Shown here: positions 7,843 through 15,666 of the stretch, in pieces
Layout: each line of letters opens with the position of its first letter
How positions within the stretch are numbered: position 1 is the stretch's first letter
Virus record (IMG/VR): IMGVR_UViG_3300037137_000891
Coordinates: 1 to 26,726 of that record
From: a virus
DNA length: 26,726 nucleotides
Strand: one strand, 5' to 3'
Notes under the pieces: model-generated
What the model was told of the DNA's origin: nothing
Seen by the model: only the letters and a program-made list of their open reading frames with translations
Database searches by the model: none
Position numbers and translations under genes: made by a program

Positions 7843-9144
7843 TTAAACGGAAACGACGCCGTTGATCTCGGTCTTGTGAATTGCTCCCGCCAGGGTGGCG
7901 TTGAATTTCACATCGGGCAGGAGGCGTGCCTGCTTATCGATCGTGGCGACGTCCTTGGCAAGCGGCGCCGTCACGGTTGGTGCGGGGTCGTTGCTCAGGA
8001 AGGTGCGGTCGACGCCCTGTTGCAATTGCGCTTTGATCTCAGCCACCACGACGGCGATGCCGGGATCGGTGTATGGGATTTTCAGGGCTCCGGCCAATTT
8101 GCCGAATACCCTTTCCTTGGTCCGGGCTTCGAGCCAATCGATCCCGATGATGGTGTCGATATATTCGCCGCTGGAAACCACGCCATCGGCGGTGATGTTC
8201 ACGCCGGCCACCTGCTCATAGGTGTTGCAATTCTTGGCCAGGGCGTTGATGCTTTGCGTGCTCGTCAAAACGGAAACGGCGACGCCAGCCAGGTTCTTGA
8301 ATTTGGCGGTGTATGTTCCGGGGTCGAGCGCCAAAATCCGGCCCATGAAGGCGGCGTCCGGATATGCGGTGTCGGCCGCGGCGTGATAAATGCACGCGGT
8401 GCGGTCGTATCCCGCGGCCTTCAAAATGGCGGCGAGGCTGGTGGTGTCCGAGGGATCGGAAACGTTGATCACGTCCGATTCCTTGGTGGATGCGAAGAAG
8501 AACTTTTTGTTGGCCTCCACCCACGCGGCGCCGTCCTGCATGTCGGCGCTGGTTCGGTCGGTCAGAACCAATCCGTACCAATCCGATTGCTCGTTGTTGA
8601 TGGCGGTGAGGTCGTCGGCGATGGCATCGACCGCGGTCAAGGCGTCGATGGTCAAGCGGGCGCTAACGGTCAATGTCCACGCGTCGCCCGGCACGTCCTG
8701 GGTCAGGCTGAAGGTGTTGGCATCCACGGCCGCGGCGGTGACGGGTTCGCTCCCTCCGTTCACGGCGGCGATCAATCCGTCACGGATTTCCGTTGCGGTG
8801 GCGCTGGCATCCGAGGTGAACGGAAAATTCACGCCGTTGATGGTGACGCTGTAAAGGGTGAGATTGGCCACGGTGGAAACCGTGACGTCGGCGGCGTCGA
8901 CTTGTCGGCGGCCGACGGCCACGCGATCCGGAGCCGGTGATTGGCTGAAAACCTCGGCCGCGGCCTTGTATGCCTCGGTGGTCGATGGGAAAACCAGCGC
9001 CAATTCCGAAAGGCTGGAATAATATTCCACGCGGCTGGTGTTGTTCAGGTGGGTGGCCAAAATCAGGCCGGTGCCGAAGCCCTGCTGGGAAACGGTCACG
9101 CTGTCGCGTGTAATGGTGACGTCGACGATATTGGTGATGTCCAT
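7843..9144 (-). CDS. Tail sheath protein, DUF3383-like
   Basis: A 433-residue protein of the DUF3383 sheath family. The N-terminal strands (DVTITRDSVTVSQQGFGTGL) and the later segments VEANKKFFFASTKE, YDRTACIYHAAAD and FMGRILALDPGTYTAKFKNL are characteristic. The C-terminal part has DVKFNATLAGAIHKTEINGV, like the final strand that links sheath subunits. Residues about 91-163 form an inserted beta domain shared with baseplate J. A strong site, AAGGAGGAG, precedes ATG 9144. The protein wraps the tube and contracts on infection. Confidence 0.93.
   Translation of the reverse strand: MDITNIVDVTITRDSVTVSQQGFGTGLILATHLNNTSRVEYYSSLSELALVFPSTTEAYKAAAEVFSQSPAPDRVAVGRRQVDAADVTVSTVANLTLYSVTINGVNFPFTSDASATATEIRDGLIAAVNGGSEPVTAAAVDANTFSLTQDVPGDAWTLTVSARLTIDALTAVDAIADDLTAINNEQSDWYGLVLTDRTSADMQDGAAWVEANKKFFFASTKESDVINVSDPSDTTSLAAILKAAGYDRTACIYHAAADTAYPDAAFMGRILALDPGTYTAKFKNLAGVAVSVLTSTQSINALAKNCNTYEQVAGVNITADGVVSSGEYIDTIIGIDWLEARTKERVFGKLAGALKIPYTDPGIAVVVAEIKAQLQQGVDRTFLSNDPAPTVTAPLAKDVATIDKQARLLPDVKFNATLAGAIHKTEINGVVSV
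8656..8874 (-). other. Inserted beta domain within the sheath, shared with baseplate J
   Basis: Codons for residues about 91-163 of the sheath. The domain starts TVANLTLYSVTING, continues with FTSDASATATEI and ends in a TLTV strand. It matches residues 147-218 of baseplate J (bases 1343-1558) in sequence and spacing. It lies between the N-terminal sheath strands and the core, so it may decorate the outside of the sheath; this is inference. Confidence 0.7.
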
Positions 9145-9154
9145 TGGCTCCTCC

Positions 9155-9793
9155 TTAAGGGGTCAGGTCTGCAATAAAAGGTATTACGATATCCGGTTCC
9201 GGTGGATGCTCGTAGGTGGCTTCGCCTTCCACCCGTTCAATATAGTTAGCGTTTTGATCCTGCGTGCTGGCATGGGTTCTGAACCGGATTTCAAGGCTTC
9301 CCCTCTCCAAAAATTGCGAATCATAAAGCCCGGTCAAATCCACGACGTCCGCCGGCTGGATGGTGGCGATGGCCTCCTCCCGCAAGGCGTCGATCACGGA
9401 TTCGATGTCCAGGCATGTCCGCAAATCCTCGAGCACTTGGATCCCGCCTTTTCCGAATGCCTGCAGGGTGATTGCGAATTCACGATCCCCGATCATTTCC
9501 ACGTTTAATACCTCGGTGTCCAATTGCTCGACCGGGCCTTGGAAATCCCGGAGGCCGGGCTTGGTCAGCGGGCTCATGAAAATGGTCACGTACTTGGATG
9601 GGCTGGCCTCGTTGCTCGGCCGCGGCGCGTTCTGGCGCTCGAATATTACTTTCCATCCCGCCGGCAGGCATCCGACCACCCATTCGTAAATCGCGGATCG
9701 AAGCTCGGCCAATGTCGGCGATGGCGTATGGCTCGGCGCCGGCACCGTTGTGGTGGTGAAGGAGAAGGTGCTGGAAAATGGACCGAATGGCAT
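9155..9793 (-). CDS. Tail terminator-like (neck) protein
   Basis: A 212-residue protein between the neck genes and the sheath, where the tail terminator usually lies. After a Thr/Ser/Pro-rich start, it has LAELRSAIYEWVVGCLPAGW, then VIFERQNAPRPSNEASP, a pattern of phage neck terminator proteins (a helix, then a Pro-rich segment and a beta strand ending in the EVLNVEMIGDREFAITLQAFG strand pair). ATG 9793 follows AGGAGAAC; a longer upstream frame overlaps the neighbouring gene out of frame and was not used. Both this protein and its upstream neighbour begin MPF. Confidence 0.75.
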   Translation of the reverse strand: MPFGPFSSTFSFTTTTVPAPSHTPSPTLAELRSAIYEWVVGCLPAGWKVIFERQNAPRPSNEASPSKYVTIFMSPLTKPGLRDFQGPVEQLDTEVLNVEMIGDREFAITLQAFGKGGIQVLEDLRTCLDIESVIDALREEAIATIQPADVVDLTGLYDSQFLERGSLEIRFRTHASTQDQNANYIERVEGEATYEHPPEPDIVIPFIADLTP

Positions 9794-9801
9794 CTGTTCT
9801 C

Positions 9802-10692
9802 CTAGTCGTCGTTGGCCCGGGCCCGCCAGAAATATCCGGTTCCCTGGTCCAATGTCTCGGCCGGCACCTGCAGGCTGGTTTCCAATATACCGCTGGCGCT
9901 GTAAACGATGGCGGTGAATCCGGCATCCGTTGCTATTTCCACGGCGTAACTGGTGGCGCCGGCGACCGCCTCCCAATTCAAAAGCGGCCCGGTGAATATT
10001 CCGGTGGCGGCGTCCGCGGGCATGAGGAGGTTGGGTGCCGTCAGCGCCGGCGGGTCCTCGGCGGTGATGCTGATGTCGTCGATGGTTCCGTATCCGATTT
10101 GCGCATAAGCCGAAGGCCCGAATATATTATCCTCAATAAATCGGTTCAGCAAAAACCCGGTGTCCACGGTGAGCAGGCCCGGCTCCGTGTGTTTAAGGGT
10201 TCCGTTGATCCTCAATTCGATATCCGGACCGTTCTGGGTCATTTTGAAATCGGCCGAATGCGTAAAAAGAAAAGGCCGGGCTCCGACGGCCGCTGGCGTC
10301 AGCACCTCCTCGCTCCAAACTAAAACCGAATCCACGATAAAAAACCAGCGGGCGCCGAATTCGTCGGTGTTGAAATCGTACCATAGCTGGTATCCGCAAT
10401 AGGTGTTGCCTCCGGCCGAGAAAATGGTGGCGAAATTATCCCAGCTTAATCCGTTGCCGGCGCCGAGGTTCGGGGTGTTGTACCAAACCCCAAGGGTGGC
10501 CAGAAATTCCGTGACCGCGGTGGCGAGCTCATGGGTGAAATAGGTGATCGTCCCTTGGAAATTCTCCTCGTTGACGTTGTCTCCGTCCACGCGATAAAGG
10601 CCCGCCTCCGAAATCGTCGGCCCTCCCACGCCCAATGTCCAAAAGGGATCGACGCCCGGGCCCGCGCATGGATCGGTAAACGAAAACGGCAT
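9802..10692 (-). CDS. Beta-sandwich plus FN3-like neck or head decoration protein
   Basis: A 296-residue protein with two parts. Residues about 30-210 look like a concanavalin/LamG-type beta sandwich (alternating strands with WYDFN, FKMTQNGPDIELRINGTLKH and a final IGYGTIDDISITAED strand). Residues about 220-296 look like a fibronectin type III domain (PADAATGIFTGPLLNWEAV, AGATSYAVEIATDAGF, GTGYFWRARANDD at the very end). Such folds often bind glycans or sit on the particle surface. No close family is named. It follows the stopper-like gene with TAA AATG spacing and has no clear ribosome binding site, so it may depend on coupling. Confidence 0.75.
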   Translation of the reverse strand: MPFSFTDPCAGPGVDPFWTLGVGGPTISEAGLYRVDGDNVNEENFQGTITYFTHELATAVTEFLATLGVWYNTPNLGAGNGLSWDNFATIFSAGGNTYCGYQLWYDFNTDEFGARWFFIVDSVLVWSEEVLTPAAVGARPFLFTHSADFKMTQNGPDIELRINGTLKHTEPGLLTVDTGFLLNRFIEDNIFGPSAYAQIGYGTIDDISITAEDPPALTAPNLLMPADAATGIFTGPLLNWEAVAGATSYAVEIATDAGFTAIVYSASGILETSLQVPAETLDQGTGYFWRARANDD

Positions 10693-10693
10693 T

Positions 10694-11041
10694 TTATGCC
10701 AGGACCGCTGGTTGTTCGACCTTGATGGCGATGGCCTTGTAGTGGCTTATGATTTGGTTCTGCCAAACCTCGACGGATAAAATCTCGAATTCCTCGCCGA
10801 ATAATTGCACGCGGTCCGGGTTCTGGTGCCGGGTGGTGTGAAGCTCGATGTCGGTGTAAATCCGGTATGCCTGGGAATTCCTCCGGCCCTCGGGCAGGGT
10901 TTTCATTTCCTTTGGCGTCAGGGGTTGCACGCTGGCGATAATGTCAAAGGGTGCGATCTCGGCCTCGGTCGTCCATGTCCCGTCCACGTATTGGCCGCTG
11001 GCCAGGCGTCGGATGCTCAGGATGAAATTGCGCAGGCTCAT
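10694..11041 (-). CDS. Head closure or stopper-like connector protein
   Basis: A 115-residue protein in the position of a head-tail stopper. The pattern is MSLRNFILSIRRLASGQYVD, a strand region ASVQPLTPKEMKTLPEGRR, then AYRIYTDIELHT and FEILSVEVWQNQIISHYKAI. This alternation, with an internal Pro-Leu-Thr-Pro, resembles phage connector proteins that close the portal channel. It overlaps the gp10-like gene by ATGA. Family is inferred from position and strand pattern. Confidence 0.7.
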   Translation of the reverse strand: MSLRNFILSIRRLASGQYVDGTWTTEAEIAPFDIIASVQPLTPKEMKTLPEGRRNSQAYRIYTDIELHTTRHQNPDRVQLFGEEFEILSVEVWQNQIISHYKAIAIKVEQPAVLA

Positions 11042-11505
11042 TTTTTTATCTCGTTCACGTGGCGGATGCTTTGGATCATTTGCCCGGTGTCGATGAGGGT
11101 TGCGCTACTCCCCTTGATGGCGATCGTGGCCGGCGCGTTGGGCGGTGGAATGTTCGACCGGATCTTGGCCTGCACCTGGGCGGTGTGAAGAAGGCCGATC
11201 CGGTCCAATGAATCCTCGATGGTGCTGGTGCCCAGGATAATCTTTCCCTTTTCCTGGGCCATCACCCGTTCCAATCCTTTCCTGTTCTCGTCGTATGAAG
11301 GCCGCAAAAATGACCGGCGGGGAATCCCTGGCGCTCCGAATTCATGGGCGGCGCCGATGCTGACGAGGTCGGATGTCCCGTCCTCTCCCTTATGCTGGGC
11401 TCCCTGTTGCAGGCCGACCTTGGTGTGGGAACCGGAAAGCCTGCCCATGGTGCGCTTGATGCGGTCCCAGCCGAGGTCGGTGTCCTTGACGCTGTTCCGG
11501 CTCAT
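11038..11505 (-). CDS. HK97 gp10-like neck / virion morphogenesis protein
   Basis: A 155-residue protein with the landmark stretch IGAAHEFGAPGIPRRSFLRP at about residues 50-70, typical of gp10-like and phage virion morphogenesis proteins (a conserved HEFG followed by IPxRxFLR). The C-terminal part contains PLLD-like ATLIDTGQMIQSI, also typical. Such proteins act in head-tail joining. The gene overlaps the DUF4054 gene and the stopper-like gene by ATGA, so the three are likely co-translated. Confidence 0.88.
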   Translation of the reverse strand: MSRNSVKDTDLGWDRIKRTMGRLSGSHTKVGLQQGAQHKGEDGTSDLVSIGAAHEFGAPGIPRRSFLRPSYDENRKGLERVMAQEKGKIILGTSTIEDSLDRIGLLHTAQVQAKIRSNIPPPNAPATIAIKGSSATLIDTGQMIQSIRHVNEIKK

Positions 11506-11867
11506 AGGCCCGGCATCATCCGGTTTCGTGCGGCGAAAATAGTTGAATCCCGGAGGCGCTTTAATTCCAATCCCCAGGACGTCGATCCCAGGTCTCCGCT
11601 GATGCCGGTGCCGCTGGTTCCGTATCCGCGGGAAAGGTCGCCCTCGGCCTCATTGGTGATTGGTCCCGGTGCTCCGGAGGCGCCTCGTTGCTCGAGGGCC
11701 AGCCAATGCAAAACCAGGTAGGCGATGGCGGTTTGCTTTTGGGTCCCGAAAATATCGCCGGTCTGTTGGGTGGCGAGGAGGATTAAATCGGGAATGCGGG
11801 CGGCGTAGGCTATTGCCAGCGCCGGTGCCCGCAAGGTGATAATATCGGTGGCTGTCGAAATCGGCAC
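11502..11867 (-). CDS. Head-tail adaptor, DUF4054-like
   Basis: A 121-residue protein matching the DUF4054 adaptor family: N-terminal helices, then TQKQTAIAYLVLHWLALEQ, then the GPITNEAEGDLSRGYG segment and a terminal STSWGLELKRLRDSTIF pattern. In related phages this protein binds the portal and starts the neck. It starts at GTG 11867 with CAGGAG eight bases upstream, 12 bases after the preceding gene. Confidence 0.85.
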   Translation of the reverse strand: MPISTATDIITLRAPALAIAYAARIPDLILLATQQTGDIFGTQKQTAIAYLVLHWLALEQRGASGAPGPITNEAEGDLSRGYGTSGTGISGDLGSTSWGLELKRLRDSTIFAARNRMMPGL

Positions 11868-11879
11868 GACGACTCCTGT

Positions 11880-12110
11880 TTAGGCGTCGCTGTCGGCGCC
11901 TTTCTTTACGGTCTTTTTCTCGGCGGCGGGTGCGGTCTTGACGGCGGTGGCATCCTCGATTTTCACGAGGCCGGCCTTGGCGGCCCGGTCGTATGCCCAA
12001 TGCTTACCGATCTCGGTGGCGACCGAATCCTCGACCAGGTTTTCTCCCGGCATGATTTGGTGCAGGCCGAAGGAGGTCAGGTGCGGGCGGTTCCATGTAA
12101 TTTTTTTCAT
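11880..12110 (-). CDS. Small basic protein after the major capsid gene
   Basis: A 76-residue protein with an N-terminal folded part (MKKITWNRPHLTSFGLHQI, then PGENLVEDSVATEIGKHWAY) and a Lys/Ala/Thr-rich C-terminal tail that looks disordered. Good ribosome binding site GGAGA before ATG 12110. Small genes just after the capsid gene often code for head or connector accessories, but no function is recognised. Confidence 0.75.
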   Translation of the reverse strand: MKKITWNRPHLTSFGLHQIMPGENLVEDSVATEIGKHWAYDRAAKAGLVKIEDATAVKTAPAAEKKTVKKGADSDA

Positions 12111-12177
12111 GCTCGTTCTCCGGTTTGCCCGGCCAAATCGACCGGGGTTATTTGGAAGTTAATAAACTGTTTCCGGT

Positions 12178-13116
12178 TTAGACTTCCAATCCGTCCACGA
12201 CCGTGACGGAAAGGGGATAATAAACGATCACGCCCGCGGTGCGCGAATGGGTCGGCACCACGAATTCCAGGTTGCGTTCCTGGGCGGGGAATTGCTCGTA
12301 GGTCTGCGGAATTTGCAGGCCCAGCTTGTCGGCGCTCCGGCGGAAGATCAGCATGATGTCGGTGGGTCCCGCTCCGCCGGTGCTGGGGATGATGGCCAGC
12401 GCTTCGAATTCCGGCACGCTGTAAAACGTGATCCCGGGCCAAACCCGGCGCAGGAATTCCAGGATGGTGGTGTCGCTCGTCGCCGACCGCGGGGTGCTGG
12501 CGATGTGCGCGTGTTGCTTTGTGGCGATGGCCACCGTGTCCGGCCGTTCCACGCCCTTGGTGGTGGAAAGCATGGCGCCGATGGCGGTGTTCACGTCCTC
12601 GATGATGTCATCGGGGGTGGCCGTCAACCAGGCGCCGTTCACGGCCGCGGTCTTGGTGACGTTGGTGTTGTAAAGCAGGCCCTCGATGCCGTGGGCGCTG
12701 TTCCCGAACCAGGCGATCTGATTGGTCAGCTGATCGTTGGAATGCCGCGAGGCGTTGGCCTTGCGTTGTTCCAGCGGGAGGCCGGTCATGTTCGCCCGGC
12801 GGATTTCCTGAATGGAATATCCATAGGCGCCACCGATTCCCTTGACGCGGGCGGTGAATTCCAGGCCCTTGATGTCCGACCGGGGCAGGTCGTCCGCGTA
12901 GCTGGCGATGATTTTCGCCATGCCGACGTGATCGTACTGGCGGTAGGTGATGGTCTCGGCTCCGGGTCCCGCATCGGTTTCGATGGGGATCAATTCGTAT
13001 GCCATGAATTCCGGATAAATCACATCATAGCTCCGCGCCTTGATGTGTTCCAATTCCCGCTCGAAGAAGGCGGTCTCGTTGGCGTCGAGGTTCTGGGTGA
13101 TAATGCGTTCCTTCAT
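12178..13116 (-). CDS. Major capsid protein, DUF2184-like
   Basis: A 312-residue protein of the DUF2184 major capsid family, which adopts the HK97 fold. Landmarks are the N-terminal RSYDVIYPEFMAYELIPIE segment, TYRQYDHVGMAKIIASYADD, YGYSIQEIRRANMTGLPLEQ and the late DIMLIFRRSADKLGLQIP followed by a C-terminal strand that ends in YYPLSVTVVDGLEV. These are typical of the family. It has a good AAGGAGAA site before ATG 13116 and follows two decoration-type genes. No N-terminal cleavage domain is apparent, so the protease upstream may act mainly on the scaffold. Confidence 0.93.
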   Translation of the reverse strand: MKERIITQNLDANETAFFERELEHIKARSYDVIYPEFMAYELIPIETDAGPGAETITYRQYDHVGMAKIIASYADDLPRSDIKGLEFTARVKGIGGAYGYSIQEIRRANMTGLPLEQRKANASRHSNDQLTNQIAWFGNSAHGIEGLLYNTNVTKTAAVNGAWLTATPDDIIEDVNTAIGAMLSTTKGVERPDTVAIATKQHAHIASTPRSATSDTTILEFLRRVWPGITFYSVPEFEALAIIPSTGGAGPTDIMLIFRRSADKLGLQIPQTYEQFPAQERNLEFVVPTHSRTAGVIVYYPLSVTVVDGLEV

Positions 13117-13180
13117 GGCTTGTTCTCCTTGTGCCCATTCGGGCGTTGTTCAGTTTTTTCCTTGCGTCTCCGGCTTTGGA

Positions 13181-13633
13181 TTACGGAATGTTGATTTCGA
13201 CGATGGCGATGCCTCCGCTAACCGCGGCGGATCGGAAGACTCCGGTCGGCACCACGATGGCGTTGGTGTTGTCATTCCGGAACTTTCCGAAATCGCCGAC
13301 CGCGTTCACCACGAAGGCGGGTTCTCCATCGGCGACGGTGTCGTTCACCAAAACCCAGGCCTTTCCTCGGCGCAAAACGTTAACGGAATCGTTGGCCAGA
13401 TATCCGATCAGGGATTCCTTTTGTTCATGCAGGGCAATGCCCATGAAAGCGGCGGATGCGTCGGCGCCTGCGGGCAATCGCACGCGGTCGTCGCCGGCGG
13501 CGTGTCGAACGACGCCGAGACCGAAACCGACCGCGGCCTGTGCCGGGTGGCTTTCGACGTAGTCGAATTGGGCGTCGGCCTTCATGCCGGCCATGGCGGC
13601 GGCGGTGGTAAGGGAATATGCGGTCTGGCTCAT
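13181..13633 (-). CDS. Decoration / structural cement-like protein, short paralog
   Basis: A 150-residue protein that begins MSQTAYSLTTAAAMAGMKAD and contains VESHPAQAAVGFGLGVV, GIALHEQKESLIGY and VNVLRRGKAWVLVNDTVADG, then a beta-rich C terminus ending GGIAIVEINIP. The pattern fits small structural cement proteins that sit beside the capsid gene. It matches its upstream neighbour nearly throughout but lacks that protein's internal domain. ATG 13633 was chosen because it aligns with the paralog's start and has an AGGAG site; an upstream in-frame extension overlaps the neighbour. Confidence 0.85.
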   Translation of the reverse strand: MSQTAYSLTTAAAMAGMKADAQFDYVESHPAQAAVGFGLGVVRHAAGDDRVRLPAGADASAAFMGIALHEQKESLIGYLANDSVNVLRRGKAWVLVNDTVADGEPAFVVNAVGDFGKFRNDNTNAIVVPTGVFRSAAVSGGIAIVEINIP

Positions 13634-13673
13634 GGGTTTCTCCTGTTTTTTCGCGTTTGTTTTTCCGTTTCCG

Positions 13674-14408
13674 TCACGGCTCGTTGATTTCCACGATCGC
13701 GATCTGGCCGGTGGTGGCGGCGCTGCGGAATTTGGCGCCCGAAACCAGCAGGCCGCTGGCGTTGTCGTTTCGGAATTGCCCGGCGTTGGCGTCGGCGTAA
13801 CTGATGTAAACGTCGTCGCCGTCGGCAACGGTATCGCATACCACCACCCATGCCTTGCCGCGGCGCAGGACGTTGACGGTGGAAAATTGCGGATAGCCGA
13901 TCAGGCTTTCGCGCTGCTCATGCAGGGCGATGCCACGAACGATCGTGTCAATGGTGGATCGGGTTTCCACGACTCCGGCCTGGCTCGCGCCTCCGGTGAT
14001 CGAAATGCTCGCAGCATCCACGGCCACATTGGAGGCGACCACGGTGAGGGTGCGGTTTCCCGCGCCTCCGACGGTGGCGTCATAACTTGCGCCGGTCAAG
14101 GCTTCCACGGCCGCGGCGACCGCGTTCATGGTGGCCAGGTGAGAGGTGGCGAACAAAACGGAAACGGCCTCGCCGTTCAAGGTGAAGGCGAAGGTGTTGC
14201 CGGTGACAAGATTGGCATCCAGCACCAGCATTAATTGATTTAAGAGGGGGGGCCGAACTTGGCCGTCTCCGCCTTGCGCTTTCACTAGGCCCAGGCCGAA
14301 ATTGATCTGCGCCTGCGCCGCATGGCTTTCCACGTAGTCCGCACCGCTGTCGGCTTTCATGCCGGCGACTGCCACCGCGGTGGTGAGAGAATATGCGGTC
14401 TGGCTCAT
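13674..14408 (-). CDS. Decoration-type protein with inserted beta domain, long paralog
   Basis: A 244-residue protein with the same ends as its downstream paralog (MSQTAYSLTT start, then GIALHEQRESLIGY, VNVLRRGKAWVVVCDTVADG, and a QIAIVEINEP end). Between residues about 58 and 155 it carries an extra domain rich in beta strands and Ala/Val (GNTFAFTLNGEAVSVLF, then NRTLTVVASNVAV). That insert has the same layout as the domain in the sheath and baseplate J, though weaker in sequence. Likely on the head surface, by neighbourhood and paralogy; role inferred. Confidence 0.85.
   Translation of the reverse strand: MSQTAYSLTTAVAVAGMKADSGADYVESHAAQAQINFGLGLVKAQGGDGQVRPPLLNQLMLVLDANLVTGNTFAFTLNGEAVSVLFATSHLATMNAVAAAVEALTGASYDATVGGAGNRTLTVVASNVAVDAASISITGGASQAGVVETRSTIDTIVRGIALHEQRESLIGYPQFSTVNVLRRGKAWVVVCDTVADGDDVYISYADANAGQFRNDNASGLLVSGAKFRSAATTGQIAIVEINEP
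13944..14237 (-). other. Inserted domain in the long decoration paralog
   Basis: Codons for residues about 58-155, absent from the short paralog next door, which joins directly from VRLPAGADAS to the shared GIALHEQ segment. The insert holds a TF-strand, a LNGE turn, a helix NAVAAAVEALTG, and strands with TVGGAGNRTLTVVA. Same order of parts as in the sheath/baseplate J domain, with low identity. Confidence 0.6.
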
Positions 14409-14478
14409 GGTCTTATCCTTGTTGGGTGGCTTTCGCCGGCCCAGTTGCGTTTACGTCCTTGGCTTGTTTCCGATTCGG

Positions 14479-15051
14479 CTATTTGGCCTTTTCCGGATCC
14501 TTGTTTCCGTTTTTCAGGCGGGCGTTCATGCGGGTGCGGGCGTCGTCCTGGCCACCCTTTTCCGGGCTCCCGTCATTACGGGGTGCGCTATTGCGTCGGC
14601 CGGCGGCCAGCTTGTCGTCCGCGTTTTCCGCGTCCGCGTTCTCGGTGGCAAGCTCGAAGCGGGCCTGGATGTACTCATCGGATTTTCCGTCGAGGCTGGT
14701 TCCCTTCGGCGCCTTGGCCAACACGACCGCCTTTTTGATTTCGCTGTCGGTCATGCCGTCCAGATTTTTCACGGCCTCGGCGTCCAGCGCCTTGGTGGCG
14801 GCGGCGACCAGGGTTGCGCGTGCCTTGGAAGCGGCGATGATTTTCGCCGGTCCATCCTTCTCGAGGGCGTCATACTTGGTTTTCAATCCGTCCCGTTCGC
14901 CGGTGGCGGTGTCCAGCTTTGCCTGGATCGCGGCCTTTTCCGTCTTGGCGGTTTCGGTGGCGGCGGTCATGGCGGCGTTCACGCGGGCGAGCTCGTTGGC
15001 GACCTCGGGTGCGCAATCGTATGAAATTCCGTTGATGGTGACCTTGATCAT
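14479..15051 (-). CDS. Nested scaffold protein from internal start
   Basis: In frame with the protease gene, ATG 15051 (MIKVTINGISYDCAPEV) follows GAGGAGAG with good spacing, stronger than the start site of the full gene. Translation from it would give a 190-residue protein: a short beta start, a coiled-coil-like region (VNAAMTAATETAKTEKAAIQ to KTKYDALEKDG) and a charged C-terminal tail. This resembles the nested scaffold of other phages (lambda Nu3 inside C). Inference from the ribosome binding site and domain boundary. Confidence 0.6.
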   Translation of the reverse strand: MIKVTINGISYDCAPEVANELARVNAAMTAATETAKTEKAAIQAKLDTATGERDGLKTKYDALEKDGPAKIIAASKARATLVAAATKALDAEAVKNLDGMTDSEIKKAVVLAKAPKGTSLDGKSDEYIQARFELATENADAENADDKLAAGRRNSAPRNDGSPEKGGQDDARTRMNARLKNGNKDPEKAK

Positions 15052-15633
15052 TGTTCTCTCCTCGTTGGGGTTGGAATCTGTCCGGGCATCGGTGCGCACG
15101 GAATAAGGTACATCCGAATCGATGCGAAGCTCGGGCCCGAGGCGGGCCATGTCCGTGATCGCCAGGTGGTTCTCTCGGATATTGGTCTGGCGATGGGTGT
15201 AAGCATGGCCCTCGTAAATTCCGGAATCCTCGACCAGGTCGAGAAAATATCCGCAGGATAATTCCTGCTTACCGGCCTCGATTGCCCGGATGGCCTCGGC
15301 GTCGGTGATGATTAAATCCGCTATTACGAATGGGGCGTCCGCCTCCACCCTGTCGCCGACGTGTCCGACCGATAGCTCCTTGGCGTTGGCCGCGGTCAAC
15401 ATTTGCCGCGGGTGCTCGAGCGTGATCGGTATCTGTTTCATGGAATCCATGGCCGGCTTTTTGAAAACGTCATCCGGGTGGCGCAATTCATAGCGCACGG
15501 ATCCGTCGGCGTTTCGATATGGAAATACTCCGGTCCGCGCTACCTTGGCTGTTGCCGTGAGGTAACCTTCCGGTGTCTTGACCGCATTAAGCCGAAGCTC
15601 TCCGCGGTCGATTCGTATTTCTCTTTTTGCCAT
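14479..15633 (-). CDS. Prohead protease fused to scaffold, DUF2213-like
   Basis: A 384-residue protein. Residues about 1-185 match DUF2213 phage proteases: KTPEGYLTATAKVARTGVFP, RHPDDVFKKPAMDSMKQIPI, TLEHPRQ (His74), ELSVGHVGDRVEADAP, KQELSCGY (Ser126) and NIRENHLAI (His156). These are candidate catalytic residues. Residues about 195-384 are a long helical, Ala/Lys/Glu-rich scaffold-like region that ends in a basic tail. A strong internal start at residue 195 suggests a separate scaffold. The start ATG 15633 directly follows the T tract of a terminator and has no ordinary ribosome binding site; GGGGA nine bases upstream lies inside the hairpin. It precedes decoration and capsid genes as expected. 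Confidence 0.9.
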   Translation of the reverse strand: MAKREIRIDRGELRLNAVKTPEGYLTATAKVARTGVFPYRNADGSVRYELRHPDDVFKKPAMDSMKQIPITLEHPRQMLTAANAKELSVGHVGDRVEADAPFVIADLIITDAEAIRAIEAGKQELSCGYFLDLVEDSGIYEGHAYTHRQTNIRENHLAITDMARLGPELRIDSDVPYSVRTDARTDSNPNEERTMIKVTINGISYDCAPEVANELARVNAAMTAATETAKTEKAAIQAKLDTATGERDGLKTKYDALEKDGPAKIIAASKARATLVAAATKALDAEAVKNLDGMTDSEIKKAVVLAKAPKGTSLDGKSDEYIQARFELATENADAENADDKLAAGRRNSAPRNDGSPEKGGQDDARTRMNARLKNGNKDPEKAK

Positions 15634-15666
15634 AAAAAAAATCCCCGATGCCGTTTCGGCTCGGGG
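15634..15666 (-). terminator. Rho-independent terminator abutting the protease start codon
   Basis: On the minus strand CCCCGAGCCG pairs with CGGC-A-TCGGGG (one bulged A) around a short AAA loop, followed by eight T residues. The last T touches ATG 15633. The GGGG of the 3' arm is also the only Shine-Dalgarno-like sequence for that gene, so folding would both stop transcription and hide the start. Confidence 0.85.

Noticed and set aside
7876-8940. A 354-codon plus-strand frame antisense to the sheath gene
   Set aside because: Gly/Val/His-rich translation typical of a shadow frame of a GC-rich gene; the sheath gene opposite is well supported.
11048-11063. A third CACGTG-centred site near 11055
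   Set aside because: About 11 of 16 positions match and it lies in the coding end of the gp10-like gene.
12111-12177. Possible terminator after the major capsid gene
   Set aside because: The CCCGG/CCGGG hairpin is imperfect and has no T run; the gap otherwise holds only the ribosome binding site of the next gene.
12247-13194. A 315-codon plus-strand frame antisense to the major capsid gene
   Set aside because: Shadow of a well-supported gene; no ribosome binding site or family pattern.
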